64,000 bases of DNA from Papaver somniferum (GCF_003573695.1 NC_039359.1:73107292-73171291); one strand, 5' to 3'. Shown: positions 1 to 11,689, counted from the stretch's first letter. Notes: generated by a model not told the origin, from the sequence alone. Numbers and translations: made by a program.

Positions 1-300
1 ATACCGGATTTCTTGGGTACAACCTGAACGGGGCTGACCCACTTACTGTCTGAAATGGGGTAGATAATGCCTGCATCTAACAACTTAAGGACCTCGTTTC
101 GAACTACCTCTTTCATATTAGGGTTTAGTCGACGTTGCATCTCCCTAGAAGGTTTGGTATCACTCTCTAAATAGATCTGATGCATACAAACAGTGGGACT
201 TATACCCTTAATGTCAGCTATGGTCCACCCTAAAGCTTCCTTGTTGTTTTGAAGGACGGTTACTAGCCTACTTTCCTGGTCACTATCCAAGACGGAAGAA
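1..300 (-). CDS. Athila reverse transcriptase, N-terminal part (cut by window edge)
   Basis: Minus-strand translation reads through the typical start of a Ty3-type RT: a segment with SREMQRRLNP, then KEVVRNEVLKLLDAG, then SKWVSPVQVVPKKSG at the edge. This is the fingers region just after the protease linker. The catalytic YxDD is outside the window. A decayed linker with stops (about 300-498) separates it from the protease frame. It would copy element RNA into cDNA in virus-like particles. Confidence 0.8.
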
Positions 301-498
301 ATAATCACAGGTAAAGTCTCAGACGGGCCTAAAAACTATATTTCAGGGAATCTGGCAATGGTTTTAGGTCCAACTTAGGAGGCTCTTCTAATGAAGGAAC
401 TAGGGTAGACTTAGAAACTGGTAGTGGTTCGACTTAGGTTTCCATCCATTACTAGTCTAACAAAGGGGTTGAATCTAACAAAGCATTCACCTCATTAA

Positions 499-1677
499 TC
501 ACATTATCATCATCAAAATCATCCCAAAGTGAGCTAGGCATTTCTCTAATGGATCTTCTAACAAAGTGTTTGGTAATGACTCCTCGACTAATGTTCCTAT
601 CATGTTCACCTCTTCTATGTTCGAGTCATCTAGTTCAGAGGGTAGCTTACTAATATTAAAAATGTTCAGCTCAATAGTCATATTACCAAAAGACAATTTC
701 ATAATACCATTTCGACAGTTAATGATCGCATTGGATGTAGCTAAAAACGGGCGACCTAAAATTACCGGTATCTGGTTCTCTGGGTCAGGGACAGGTTGGG
801 TATCTAGGATAACAAAATCCACTGGATAAATAAACTTGTCAACCTCTATGAGAACATCCTCGATCACACCACGAGGAATTTTAACGGACCTATCAGCTAA
901 CTGAAGTGTCATCTGGGTAGGTTTCATCTCACCAAGTCCTAGCTTAAGGTACACATGATATGGTAGTAAGTTCACACTAGCTCCTAAGTCAAGCAACGCT
1001 TTCTCAACACGGTATTTACCTATTGTGCAAGAAATGGTAGGGGACCCTGGGTCTTTATACTTAGGAGTAGTGGTATTCTGAATAATAGAACTCACCTGAC
1101 TAGCTAGAAAGGCTTTCTTCTGGACATTAAGCTTTCGCTTTCGCGTACACATATCCTTGAGAAACTTGGCATAAGAGGGAATCTGCTTAATTGCATCTAG
1201 TAGTGGAAGGTTGATAGTTACCTGCTTAAAAACCTCCAATATATCATTAAAATTGGACTCCCTCTTAGTTGGAACTAGCAGCTGTGGGAATGGGGCTCTA
1301 GGGACAAAGTCGGGAATATGACCCTCATTGGTCTCTTTAGAGACTCTATCAGTCTCCTCAGTTTCTGGTTCAGAAGGGTGAACTACAACATGTTCACTAT
1401 CAGGCATGGAAACCTTGTTGTCTATCACTCTACCACTCCTAAGGGTTTTAATAGCATTCACATGATCAGATGGTCTTTCACCTATTTCATTAATTCCTCT
1501 AGGGTTGGGTTGAGTCTGACTAGGAAACTTACCTCTTTCTCTTAAAGACTCATTTATCTGACTAACCTGGGTTTTCAACTCGGAAATAGCCTGAGAGTTA
1601 GCCTGACCTATTCTCTTATTTTCTTCTAAACCTTGAGCAACAGATTGCTGAAACTGCACAGTGTTACGAGTTAACAA
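499..1677 (-). CDS. Athila gag-pol segment with aspartic protease
   Basis: The 392-codon minus-strand frame starts in the gag-protease linker. A retropepsin-like domain lies at about residues 210-320, with LLDLGASVNLLPY (the Athila variant of the D-S/T-G active-site loop, DLGAS) followed by LQLADRSVKIPRGVIEDV and an ILGRPFLAT flap-side motif. Such proteases cleave the element's own polyprotein. The frame ends at 499, before RT, so RT would need readthrough or the frame is broken. The DLGAS form is normal in Athila. Confidence 0.85.
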   Translation of the reverse strand: MLTRNTVQFQQSVAQGLEENKRIGQANSQAISELKTQVSQINESLRERGKFPSQTQPNPRGINEIGERPSDHVNAIKTLRSGRVIDNKVSMPDSEHVVVHPSEPETEETDRVSKETNEGHIPDFVPRAPFPQLLVPTKRESNFNDILEVFKQVTINLPLLDAIKQIPSYAKFLKDMCTRKRKLNVQKKAFLASQVSSIIQNTTTPKYKDPGSPTISCTIGKYRVEKALLDLGASVNLLPYHVYLKLGLGEMKPTQMTLQLADRSVKIPRGVIEDVLIEVDKFIYPVDFVILDTQPVPDPENQIPVILGRPFLATSNAIINCRNGIMKLSFGNMTIELNIFNISKLPSELDDSNIEEVNMIGTLVEESLPNTLLEDPLEKCLAHFGMILMMIM

Positions 1678-1696
1678 GCAAGAGACTCTTCTAAAC

Positions 1697-2921
1697 TCAT
1701 AATCTTCTTATATGAAGGGTTCTGAAACTGTGTGGAGCTGAAGGATTCTTAGTATAGCCAAAACCTGGGGGAACCTGAGCATTACTAGACTGACCTTGAT
1801 TCTGGCCCTTGGACCAAGAAAGGTTTGGATGGTTTCTCCAGCCAGGGTTATAGGTTTCTGAATATGGGTCAAACTTCTGTCGGTTATCAAACCTAGTGTT
1901 GTTATAAAGAGCATTGGCTTGCTCTTCAACACATGGCCTTCCCAAAAAGGCTCATTTCTTCCACTACTACCACTAGAATGACCTAATTCTAAGGCTTCTA
2001 ACCTTTTGGCTATAGCTGCTATTTTGGCATCTGACTCATAAGATCCTTCTACCCTATTAACATTTCCTCTACTTAGAAGAATTTTTTCTGGGGTTCCCTA
2101 CTATTTTCCCATTGTTGGGTCTTATCGGCGATTTCATTCAAAAATGTCATCGCTTCATCAACAGTTTTATTCTCAAACCCACCTGTGCATAAGGACTCAA
2201 CCATGGTTGTTGTTTGAATAATCTAAACCCTCGTAGAGGATCTGAACTAACCTAACCTTCTCCAAACCATGATGAGGACATTGAGATATCAAGTCATTGA
2301 ACCTTTCTAAGTACCTATATAAAGATTCTCCCTCTTGTTGGGCAAAAGTACATATTTGTGTCCTAATAGACGATGTTTTATGCCTTGGGAAAAACTTATG
2401 TATAAAGGCAGAAGTAAGTTGGTCATAGGTTTCAATTGACTCAGAGTCCAAACTATACAACCTAGATTTGGCTTTATCTTTTAAGGAAAATGGGAATAAC
2501 CTAAGTTTCAACGCATCATCACTTAGGTTTTTAATTTTCAGAGTACTACAAACTTCCTCAAATTCCCTAACATGAAAATAGGGGTTCTCATTCTCCTTCC
2601 CTAAAAACATTGGGAGCATCTGTAAAGTCTCAGGTTTCAGTTCATAATTTGCCTCGGTTTCAGCTAACTTGATACAAGAGGACGAGAGGTGCTAGTTGGG
2701 TTTAACAAAGCTTTCAAAGTTGCCATTTCTAGAACTACCAAAGGACTAGGAGTACTTTCCTCACGAAGATAATGATTCTCAAAACTGAAGTTTCCAAAAA
2801 AGGGGTTCTCAAAAGAAGAGTCTTCGAGCTCCCCGCCTTCACAAGAAGAACTACTAGGTTTGTCACTAATCAAACAACCTAGAGTGTTTCTTTTCCAAGC
2901 CCGTTTAAAAACTTCGGGCAT
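1697..2921 (-). pseudogene. Athila gag, broken into several frames
   Basis: Three minus-strand pieces make up a gag. 2664-2921 is the N-terminal part. 2197-2619 holds the retrotransposon gag core (LRLFPFSLKDKAKSRLYSL, then FFPRHKTSSIRTQI and CPHHGLEKVRLVQILYEGL). 1697-1945 is the C-terminal part with ALYNNTRFDN and DPYSETYNPGWRNHPNLSW, typical of Athila. Gag would form the particle shell. Stops and frameshifts between the pieces show the copy is inactive. Confidence 0.8.
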
Positions 2922-2929
2922 ACACTAGA

Positions 2930-4024
2930 AAAACAAAATTAAAAAGAAAAGTCCTAAAAAGGAAGGGATGTTCTATGCAAACACAAACAAGGCTCACTCC
3001 ACCACATCAAACCTACTGATTTCTAGCAAACAAAAAGCATGATGGCTCCACTTAGATTGTTTCTAGACCAGCTTCTAATCCTTCAAACGGGAATTCGTTA
3101 CAATTTAAGCAAACCCCTCTGGAATCAAGCCGAGTTAAAGTAAGTTAAATAGAGGCGAGGGAAGCTCGGTGGATCTTTGATACCCAAGGCCTCACCGGTA
3201 TTACAAGGCGGCGCAGTCACGCATTCAACATACAGAAACTGTCAAGAACTTCGAAGTATGCTTAAAAGAGTAACCAATATTTTTTGAATGACTTTCATGT
3301 TAAGCTCGTTACCCTATCGTTCTCGTTCTAGTCAAAATTTTAGGCTTAGGTTCGCGCTTGGTGTCGTTTTCCTAAGGCGGGCAAGAAGAGAACGGTGATG
3401 AAATCCGAACCCTTATCTTGTATGGCCAGTCCTTTCCCTTTACTAGGAAATTAAAGCAGTCGTTTTCAGGTCCTCAACATATATGCATATGAAGGAAGAC
3501 AATAACTCGCTGACAGGGGATTCGCGAGTGTTTCGACAAACTTACCTCCCGTACCAGACTGGGGATGAACCTTTGTAGTCGACTCGGGCCACAACTCCTA
3601 TGTCATGTACGAACCCGAGGGGCTGAGGTGATATCGTAATCATCTTCCTTCTCTACAAACAGTTTATATTTAAACTACCCTTCCGTATGGTTTAAAAATA
3701 ATGTTCCAAAATTTAAAGTCCAAAGTCCAAAAATATAAAGTGCAAAAGAAAAAGAAAGTCTAAAAAATAAAAATCTACAAAAATAAAAATGTCTCTCTTT
3801 TTTTTTTCTCTTTTTTTTTTTATAAAAAAAAATCTTCTTCTTTCGCTCCTTTGCTTTGCCTTTCACTCGAAGTCTTTAAGTATTCACCAAAAGCTTTGCA
3901 AAATTTTCTTTCGCTCCAAATTCCGAATTCTGTAAGAAAAAGACAAAAACCCAAAAACATAAAGAAGAACAAATAAAATAAAAACCTAAAAAAAATAATC
4001 TAAAAACTCTAGCCTAAAGACAAG
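2930..4024 (-). other. Athila 5' untranslated leader
   Basis: This is the stretch between the primer-binding site and gag on the minus strand. No reading frame with recognisable homology is visible. A pyrimidine-rich run (about 3780-3850, long T tracts) gives a short lysine-rich minus-strand ORF that is compositional only. Long leaders are usual in Athila elements. Confidence 0.6.
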
Positions 4025-4042
4025 TCCGCGTCGGCGGCGCCA
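4025..4042 (-). promoter_or_regulatory. Primer-binding site of the Athila element
   Basis: Read on the minus strand this is TGGCGCCGCCGACGCGGA, 8 nt inside the LTR boundary. The first eight bases complement the 3' end of plant tRNA-Asp including CCA; the rest diverges. The tRNA-Asp gene at 26457-26528 of this window ends in the matching sequence. Confidence 0.65.
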
Positions 4043-4050
4043 AAAATTGG

Positions 4051-5578
4051 TGTAATTTTCAAAGTTGTTGAAGTAATAAGATTCGTTCAAGACTTGTGAA
4101 AGCAAATTTTAGACTTAATTTTAAATAAAAAATATAGGAAACTTAAATAAAAGTGATATGAAAAATATGGAGAAGACTGGGCTATGGATTCCACTAATTA
4201 CCAATATCAATGTGATTTATATTCTCTAATTATAATTATGCAAATCCTTCATTCAAATTGATTCTTAATATTGCAAAAGTTGATTTTTTAGAAATAACAA
4301 TTATAAATCGAAAGTATGGGACATCAAAACCCTAGGCTAGCATGCTCCATCAATTGAAATAACAATTGTTTAACAAAAACCATTTTATCTATTTATTAAT
4401 CCAGGAAAATAATCATATAATAATTGCATAAATTAAATAAAATAGAGATTACCACATTTCATTGGCGAAATAGCTTCCTCCGTCGCCCCAGAGGATGGGT
4501 TTAGCTCATCATTGTGTAAACTTGCTCAAAATATTGATTCATGCTCAAAATTTGTTTACAAAGATGAAATGGAGAGAAAATAATGAAAATCGGGTGTTTG
4601 CAACGTTTATAATTGTTGCAATACACTGTTACAAAGAACGATAAAATTGAATTGTTGTTGTTGTTGTATCTATGCGACCCTCGTGTGACTGTCGTTGTCA
4701 CTGTAGCATGAACGACTGCCTCTGGTGGTGTTTTGTTCTTCGTGTTCTTCAGCAGCAGCAGAAATGGTGGTTCTCTGGTGCGATTTTTTTTCTCTTCTAT
4801 TGTTGCTCTCCGCCTCTCCCAAACTCTCCCCTCTCTCTACTGACCCTCAACGACTTATATAGCCTCACTGCACCCAAATATCGCATCATAGGTGCATATA
4901 ATTCTCTCTTCAATACTCTGCTATCACGTGATTATTTTTTTTCCTTTTAAATCCCGTTCACGCGTCTGCAAGTGATTCTCCGTATCTGCTGTTGGTTATA
5001 CACACTAAAACACGCTACTAAATGTCATTGTTTGATTCGAACACTCTCAAGACACACGCCCAACAAAAAATTTCATGGAAAATGGTGAGATATTCTCATG
5101 CACACTGTCCATAATTAACCCGATAAATATAGCCCAACTTAATCCAAGCAAAAGCCTATACCACGCATGTTAATGTCTGTCACGTCTTCCTCTGAAGATC
5201 CAGCCATTGAGTCTCGCTAAAACTCCTCCAAATGATGAACTAAAAATCTGCCAGGGAAGAACCAAACTTCCCGCCATTTTTATGTTTGAAGGAAGAAGAA
5301 AGATCAGCCCTTATCCAACGTCTTGGGTGCCAAATAACCAGTGGGTGCTATAGGCAAATGGGCTACACATAGCCGTGGGTGCTCCTTAGCAAAAGTGGGG
5401 GTCCGTATAGCAAATGTTCTCCAGGGGTACACCGAGCAACTTTTTGAGCCAAATTTTCCAACAATATTTATTTTCAAAAAAATACCTACAAACACACAAA
5501 ACACCATAATAAGTACGAAATCGAGTACTAACAATACGGAACATTGAGGACAAATTAGACACAAAAATGCGTCTAGCA
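4051..5578 (-). repeat. 5' LTR of the Athila element
   Basis: 1528 bp, starting TG and ending CA on either strand. On the minus strand it begins TGCTAGACGCATTTTTGTG, and a TATA-like box lies at about 4853-4862. It is homologous along its length to the solo LTR at 59050-60739, with the same 3' segment around 'accatcaattgaaa' and the same termini, so both belong to one family. Confidence 0.85.
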
Positions 5579-5865
5579 TTGTTCCATTTCCTTGTCTTCT
5601 TCGCATGCCTCGTTTTCCTTATCAAGATAACCAGGCAATTCAACACTTTCCTTAACCTCTTGTACCGATACCTTCTTGCGCTTGGAATTGCTTGTCTTTG
5701 TTCCGCCTTGCGGGGTTCGCTTTTCCTTGGCGATTGGGGTTTCTTTCTCGCTTCTCACTACTACGTTTCCTTCATCTATTTTTCCCTTCTTCGTTTTCCC
5801 ACTTTGCTTTATCTCGGCTTGGTTTTCCTTCTCTGGATTCTTCTCGCGGTCTTTCTCATTGGCTA

Positions 5866-6945
5866 TCACCATCTTTCTGCCTCTTCCACGCTTTTCTGTG
5901 TTGTGATCTGTTCTTCGCTTATCCCAATGGTGAAAACCATCAGTTGCTCCGCTCTCTTTGCTTCGCATACCTTCTTCTTTTGTTCTATCTTTCTTCTCAG
6001 TTTTTCCTCATAGTTGTGGACATCCTTTTCGACACAATCTCGCGCATCCTTTAGATCTCCTTTAATCTCGCCTATTCCGCTTGGCATCGGAAACCGCGCG
6101 TCCTGATGATACGTAGATGCAACCCATTTTATCCATGGCCGACCTATAAGAGCATTATAAGGAGAGTTTATATCTACCACACAAACAGTAACCTTTGTTT
6201 CCAACTCGCCCGCAAAAATCTTCATAACTAATTCTCCCTTTGGTTTTGACGCAACCCCGTTGAACCCATATATGTTATATGTCGAGGGTACAAGTTCTGA
6301 ATCTTTGTACCCCATAGTTTTAAATGCATTATAAAAGAGTATGTCGACTGAACTCCCCGTATCCACCAGGATTCTGTCTATTGTCCAAATTTTCTCTTTC
6401 TTGACTTCTTCTTCCTCCCACCTTGAATATTTCCCAAAATTTAAGGTTACGACCAACGACTCCGTGTGCAAAGCTCCCCCCTCTGGTGCGTCCTTTGCTG
6501 AGAATGTTATCTCCCTCTTTTTCCATTCTTCCAATGGCCCCTTCTTTACCACGCTAAATATCTCATTCCCTTCGAAGTCCCTCTTATGCACTCTTTTGAG
6601 TATATTATCATGGAAATTTTGAATGCTCTTGGATGAATGTAATATCGAATTACAATTCAGTTTGTGGGTTCCTCGATCTATTTCGATTTGGTACACTTGT
6701 TGATTATCGCGAGGTGGGGGTGGGGTTGGTTGCACATATCCTTCCATAACATGAGCTAGCTTCCCCTGTTCCAGTAGACCAAATATGATCCTTCGGATGT
6801 TTCGGCAGTCATTCGTGTTATGACCATGAAACCGATGATACCTGCAAAATTCATGACTCCTAGTACTAGAAGGTGGTTTTCTTCCCAGATTTGGTGGGGG
6901 ATGAATCTCTTCTGTCAGCACTATCGCTTCCCATACCTTATCCAC
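5866..6945 (-). CDS. Tat A gag C-terminus and aspartic protease
   Basis: 359 codons on the minus strand. Near residue 33 is CRYHRFHGHNTNDC, the variant zinc knuckle of Tat gag proteins, followed by a leucine-rich helix. The protease core lies at about residues 190-290: ILVDTGSSVDILFYNAF (active-site DTG), YGFNGVASKPKGELVM and YNALIGRPWIKWVAS. The C-terminus is charged, and an overlapping minus-strand frame (5573-5968) continues the charged protease-RT linker, so a frameshift is likely near 5900. It would mature the polyprotein. Confidence 0.82.
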   Translation of the reverse strand: MDKVWEAIVLTEEIHPPPNLGRKPPSSTRSHEFCRYHRFHGHNTNDCRNIRRIIFGLLEQGKLAHVMEGYVQPTPPPPRDNQQVYQIEIDRGTHKLNCNSILHSSKSIQNFHDNILKRVHKRDFEGNEIFSVVKKGPLEEWKKREITFSAKDAPEGGALHTESLVVTLNFGKYSRWEEEEVKKEKIWTIDRILVDTGSSVDILFYNAFKTMGYKDSELVPSTYNIYGFNGVASKPKGELVMKIFAGELETKVTVCVVDINSPYNALIGRPWIKWVASTYHQDARFPMPSGIGEIKGDLKDARDCVEKDVHNYEEKLRRKIEQKKKVCEAKRAEQLMVFTIGISEEQITTQKSVEEAERW

Positions 6946-7106
6946 AGTTGTATTAAGTCTAGGAAGCTTTACCTCTTCAAAGGCCGTGCATTTGGTCTTC
7001 GCTCTCCAAATCTAGGTCCTTGATTTCCTCTGTTGTTATATCCCGTGTTACTTCTTCGGGGCTCATAATTCCTTCGTCTTGAATCCTCGTATCTCTGCTG
7101 GTCGAT

Positions 7107-8654
7107 TCACTCTTGGCCTCCGCTTGACACAGCTACAAGTTTCGTCAAAACTGGGGTTGAAGGTTCCCCTTTCTCATATTTCGGATCATTCTCCACGATA
7201 TGTACTGCTCTCAGTAATAGCCTTGAATTTCCTTCCTTTGCTGGAAATGGTGTTACTTCGCTGACTTGCATATGCTTCTCCTCCAACGCTACGTATTCCT
7301 CTTGATACTCCCCTAATTCATTCATCGTCAAGGAATTTCGGATTATAAATATTTGGGTGTACAATAAGTCAGTCGGGAATAAGGCGTTCACGAAGGCTAG
7401 GATAAAAAAAATCTCGTCAACTCGTCCCGCAAGTTTGCTATACATAGTCCTCCATCTCGTTACTAGTCGTCGCAGACTTTCCGTTGGTCTTCGCCTTAGG
7501 TTAAACAACGTCTCGATTCCCGGCCTCAGCAGGTTGTTACTTATGTACGTTGTTAGAAATATTCTCTGTAGGTCCTTAAATGACGAAATCGATTTTTCTG
7601 GTAGTCCGTCGAACCATGCCAATGATTCGCCGGTCAAGCTCGCTGGGAAGTATTTACAGAGTACTGCTTCGTTTCGTCCCCACTACATCAATGACAGAGT
7701 ATACTGCTTCAAGTGTTGCACAACACTTTCCGATCCACTGAATATGCTTGAATATATTGGCAGCACGCACTTCTCAGGAATGTCCGTGTACATTATCCCG
7801 TAGGTGAATGGAGATTTTTCTTCCTCTTCTATCGCCTCTGCCAGCTGCACCCTACCACCTCTTCGCGAATTGTTTATCAGTTTCCTCATATCTCGTAGCT
7901 CATATATGATCTCGTGGTTCAGGTTTCCTTCATTTCTTTCATGATGGTCGCATCTCATCACGCTAAGCCTCCCTTCCCCACGTCCGATTGCTTCCCCGTG
8001 TCTCCGGTTTACATCGTGTTGCTTTTCCCCCTCTCGCCTCGTTTCATATTCGTTCCTCCTCTCTTCTTCGTGTCTCCGTCTTTGAGCTTCGCATCTTGTT
8101 TCCTCTAACGCTCTCCTCAAATCTCTCTCTTCACTGCCTTTCATATTCCGTCTTTTTCGTCGTTCTCCTCCGTCGTCCTCATGGGAAAATCTCCTCCGTC
8201 GTGGCTCCTCTTCCTCTAAAGATATCGCGTTTCCTTCCGATCCCATGGAGTCAGCTTCTGTTTCCTCATTAAGTTGGCGATTTCGTAGCTCCAACCTAGC
8301 GTTTTGTCTCATCAGCCGGGCGTGTTGCTCTGCTAGATCCCTGTCTCGTTCCCGTTCGAGGCGAAGTGTCTCCCTTAGCTGCTCCAACGTCATGTGTTCT
8401 TCACCAATGTTTTCTTCCAACTCCTCATGGGTCATTTCTTCCTCTGCAACAGTGTCTGTGTCAGAAGTGTGTACCGATCCTTCCCTAAAGCCATCTTCAT
8501 TAGTCTGATTATTTCGCCGTCGTTTCACGTCTTGTCTTTCCCCTGCAACTGATGTTTCTGTCCTTTCCATTCTTCCTCCTATTTTCGCTTCCAAACGTTT
8601 GCTCCTCCTTGTCGCTATCAAGTGCCTCACTCGATCTGGTGTTCTGGCCATCAA
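7107..8654 (-). CDS. Tat A gag (two frames)
   Basis: Minus-strand gag in two open frames. 7683-8654 is a very charged, Arg/Glu-rich, probably coiled-coil N-terminal half ending in a gag-like segment (FTYGIMYTDIPEKCVLPIY). 7107-7637 holds the gag core with SLAWFDGLPEKSISSFKDL and LLRPGIETLFNLRRRPTESL. A single stop or frameshift around 7640-7690 separates them; the rest is open. ATG at 8654 follows a leader of about 240 bp after the LTR, which fits a genuine gag start. Confidence 0.78.
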
Positions 8655-8896
8655 CTAATCTTTGGTTCGATATCTTCCGACTAGTTTCTTGCCTTCAATC
8701 TTCCGATGCAGCACCCATGAATTACTCTCTCTCCTAGATCTCTAGTATTAACTACAAACAAGTCGTTTAAGATCTATAAAACCCTAATCTTAAAATAGCT
8801 CGCCAATATCTCTAATCTCCTAATAGTTTCAATCTTTCTCAAACTCTTAGATGAGGATAAATCCCCGATCTAAGTCCCTGTTTCTGGACGCCAAAA

Positions 8897-9576
8897 TGTA
8901 ACTACCGAAAATCCGGTAGCACACCCAAGTAGGAAAAGAAACAGATCTAAGACATGATAAAGGTTTAGACGAGAAGTTCTTTATTAATTAACCACTCCAA
9001 GTAATGAAAATACAAGTTCTCCAGTACAAGGAAACCCTAATATCTCCCTAAACAAAGCTATCAATTCTCACCGAATCCGATCCTCCTTTACATTTACCCA
9101 AGGACCCCTATTTATAGACCAATCGACCCTAATGATGTACAACTCATTTAATTTACTTCGTGAGGATGTCGTGGAGATGCTTTATACTTCGTCCAGATCA
9201 TTTTCCATAAAGTTTTCCCCTTTCTTACGCTGACAACTTTGAATGTTTGTCTGGATAGCTGTCTCTTTTCTGGCTCCGTAATTTACTGACTTCGTCGATT
9301 ATCTTTCCATCCAAGTAACCTACTTCTCCAAACTTCATTTCGTGATTGGTATCTTGTCGGGTACTCCAATTGATCCTTCGCAATTTAGATTTCTTCAAGC
9401 GAGTCATCTCACCTCAATATGATATCTCGCACCTGGTTTTTCATTTCGTTGACTGTTCATTAATGACGATCCTGACTTGATTTGACAAGCCACTGACCGA
9501 GATCTTTAAGTGAGATCTCTTATTCCTATCTCGTGCATTCCTGTGCGGCCACGTGGCGAACCTATTTTGTATCTAT
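8897..9576 (-). repeat. 5' LTR of Tat A
   Basis: It starts at the TGTAACTACCGAAAATCCGG boundary shared with the LTRs at 36848 and 50609. The inside edge is followed by a TTTTGGCGTCCAG-type primer-binding region. A TATA-like CTATTTATAG (minus-strand promoter) lies near 9109-9118. The right edge is set to within a few bases, by where similarity to the TMEM97-like exon begins (9581). Confidence 0.75.
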
Positions 9577-9580
9577 GTTA

Positions 9581-9703
9581 ATGTCAGAAACCTCATTTCC
9601 TCGTCGTCCTCTAGTCATTGCTAGTGTCTATGGTATTTTCAAGAAAATATCTTGGATTAAAAATACTTGCTTGATTTATGGTGTTTCAGCCTCCACTAGC
9701 TTG
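9581..9703 (+). pseudogene. TMEM97-like (EXPERA) gene, copy 1, exon remnant
   Basis: The exon reads MSETSFPRRPLVIASVYGI and then a segment with KNTCLIYGVSASTSL up to a GT donor at 9704. Compared with copy 2 it lacks about 17 residues (FRVGLAWVELLLYWPLA-like) between SF and the ASVYG motif. Everything upstream of the MSE codons is replaced by the Tat A LTR. No second exon is recognisable. It is the first of four related copies in this window and is not functional. Confidence 0.72.
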
Positions 9704-9949
9704 GTATTTAATTTCTTTCCCAATATCTTTAAATTTATCTGATATACACCAAATTCAAATCCTATATATTATGTATATCAAACAAATATAGGAGACATCA
9801 TCAGTCACATGATGATGATGGAGAAACTGTTTATATTTTCATGCTCGTCACATGCAACATAAACAAAGCAAAAACGAGTTCAAAATAAATTTTACAAAAG
9901 CTGATTTGATTAACCATGAATAGTGACTTTATTCGGCCAATGAGCCTGT

Positions 9950-11580
9950 AAATTCCCACGAACGGAAGCTCAACCCGCTAACTTGAAGTCATATTACATC
10001 TCCGTCGCAAATCCCTTGGGGCCGGGGCAGCATGACTAATTCCTGCATTGTTATATGATCCCCAAATCTCGCCTCTTCTCTATTTAGGAGTAATTTTGTG
10101 TGTCAGCTCCGAATTTCAAAGGATCAATATGGTTTTGGTGATTGTCAGATAGTATTATTTGAAAACGTTTGAACATCAAGTTCCTGGAAAGAAACCTAAT
10201 TACTTGTTTGACCACTCACTCGCATCTAATTTTTTTTTTCTCGACACGAGTTTCTAGACTCGCAAAACGATCCAGTAATTCTTTGTGTTTCTGTTCAGCC
10301 CTTTCTCCATTGAGACAATTCATAAGAGCAGTTTTCTCATTCCTCTCTCTTTGGATTTCAGCTTTAAGAATAGAATTTTCTTCTTCTAAGTCGGAAACTC
10401 TTTTCTGGAAGTTGGAATTGCTTTGTTCTAATTTGGAGATCTTTTCCTCAAGTGCTTGTTTGTCAGCCAGCAATTTCGTTACCGATTCCTTTTTCGGTAA
10501 TGCCTGGTAGGTTATAGAAGGGCGTTAGGGCTGAACATGGTGTCGGTTAACCGTTGGAAACCGACCGAACCAGACCAATAAGCAAGAAACCGAACCAAAC
10601 CATTTAAATTTGGATTGGTTTGGTAAAAAAAGTTGAAAAACCGACATTACTGGTTTGGTTTTGGTTTGACCTGAAAACCGAACCAAAAACCATTGGGGAA
10701 CCGATTAATTTTTAAACTTAGTTTCTACCGTCGATTTAAAAGTATTAGATTCTACCCATTGATTTAGAGGATAAATAGAAACCCTAAATCTAATATTTCA
10801 TTATGATACTCTCCCTCTTTCTCTTTTTCCTTCTCTCAGCCGCCTCCCTTCTCCACCCCCAACAACAGCTGCTGTTATTCGACTTTTTTCTTCCCGTTTT
10901 CCTTCTTTTTTATTTGTCAATAACTAAATTAAGATATATTATATATCTTCTTTTGATCTCTAGAATTAGAGTAAGCTTTAACTGTTCTTGATTTTTTTTT
11001 TGTCTGTATATTTGTGTAAACCAATACTATTGACAACTACGATTTTTTTATCTGTAAATTTGTGTATTTTTTTTTTTTGGTTTGGCATAATTATTGGTTA
11101 ACCAAAAACCACTGGGACAAACCGAAACCAACTGGAGCCATTTGGAAACCGAACCAATGATTAATGGATTGGTTTGGTTTAGATTTTTAGAAACCAATAA
11201 TATTGGTTTCGGTTTTGGTTTGGCTAGAAACCGAACTAAAACCGACCATGAACAGCCCTAAAGGGCGTGTTTTCTTCTTCATGAGACCAGGTACCCATTT
11301 CCCCATCATCATCATCAAATTTGAGCACCAAACCTTGATTGTTTATAAATTTCCAAATGTTAGTATTCACTGGGAAGCTAGATTCGAAGTCGTCATACTC
11401 GCATTCTTCGTTATCTCCCATCGAAAGATGTTTAGAGAAATCTAACCTTTCATTATCAGTGTTATTTGCGCTTGCCACCGGGTTATCAGAATACTCTTGT
11501 GTAATCCTCCCTATGAATAATGAATGGTTGAGAGAAGGACAGTTAAAAATAAACAGCTGAGGATCTCTATACCACGACAT
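9950..11580 (-). pseudogene. Coiled-coil gene, copy 1, interrupted by a hAT element
   Basis: Minus-strand relic homologous to the intact gene at 13404-14387. The start codon is at 11578-11580 (MSWYRDPQLFIF). The frame runs to GTWSHEEENTPF at the 8-bp target site of a 735-bp hAT element (10526-11260). Beyond it the coiled coil resumes (ADKQALEEKISKLEQSNSNF, 10216-10473), but one extra base near 10490 shifts the frame and the 3' third has a deletion of roughly 110 bp. Function unknown; dead copy. Confidence 0.75.
10526..11260. mobile_element. Non-autonomous hAT element
   Basis: 735 bp with ends TAGGGCTG and CAGCCCTA, flanked by an exact 8-bp target duplication AAGGGCGT (10518-10525 and 11261-11268). 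Subterminal regions are dense in AACCGAACC/GGTTTGGTT motifs in both orientations. No transposase is encoded. Ends and duplication length fit the hAT superfamily. Confidence 0.9.
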
Positions 11581-11689
11581 AACTACTCACTTTGTTAACT
11601 GAGGAAGAGAATGCGAATAAGAGTGTGAGATGTGAAGGAGAAGAGAGAGGATATGAAAATTTCTCAGCTCCTAGACCAAGATATATAAG

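Larger units (their letters stand above)
1..5578 (-). mobile_element. Athila-lineage Ty3/gypsy element, 5' half (runs off left edge)
   Basis: On the minus strand the order is LTR (4051-5578), primer-binding site, untranslated leader, gag, protease and the beginning of reverse transcriptase at the left edge. Protease and gag match the Athila lineage by their motifs. The remaining pol and the second LTR lie outside the window, so no target duplication can be checked. The right end abuts the charged protease-RT linker of another retroelement, so this copy probably inserted into that older Tat element. Internal stops break the frame. Confidence 0.88.
5579..9576 (-). mobile_element. Truncated Tat-lineage Ty3/gypsy element (Tat A)
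   Basis: On the minus strand the order is 5' LTR (8897 to about 9576), primer-binding-like site, a charged gag N-terminus, gag core, zinc-knuckle-like motif, protease and a charged linker. It stops at the Athila LTR at 5578. RT, RNase H and integrase are not present to the right of that insertion and may lie left of the window. Its right LTR edge lies in the exon of a TMEM97-like gene copy, so the insertion removed the front of that gene. It is related to, but clearly divergent from, the Tat element at 36848-51279. Confidence 0.85.

Noticed and set aside
5567..6054. Hydrophobic plus-strand ORFs at 5567-6054
   Set aside because: They are antisense to the charged, Glu/Lys-rich Tat protease-RT linker; Lys/Glu codons read backwards give Phe/Leu/Ser.
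7914..8737. Plus-strand Ser/Leu-rich ORFs
   Set aside because: Antisense to the Arg/Glu-rich Tat A gag N-terminus.
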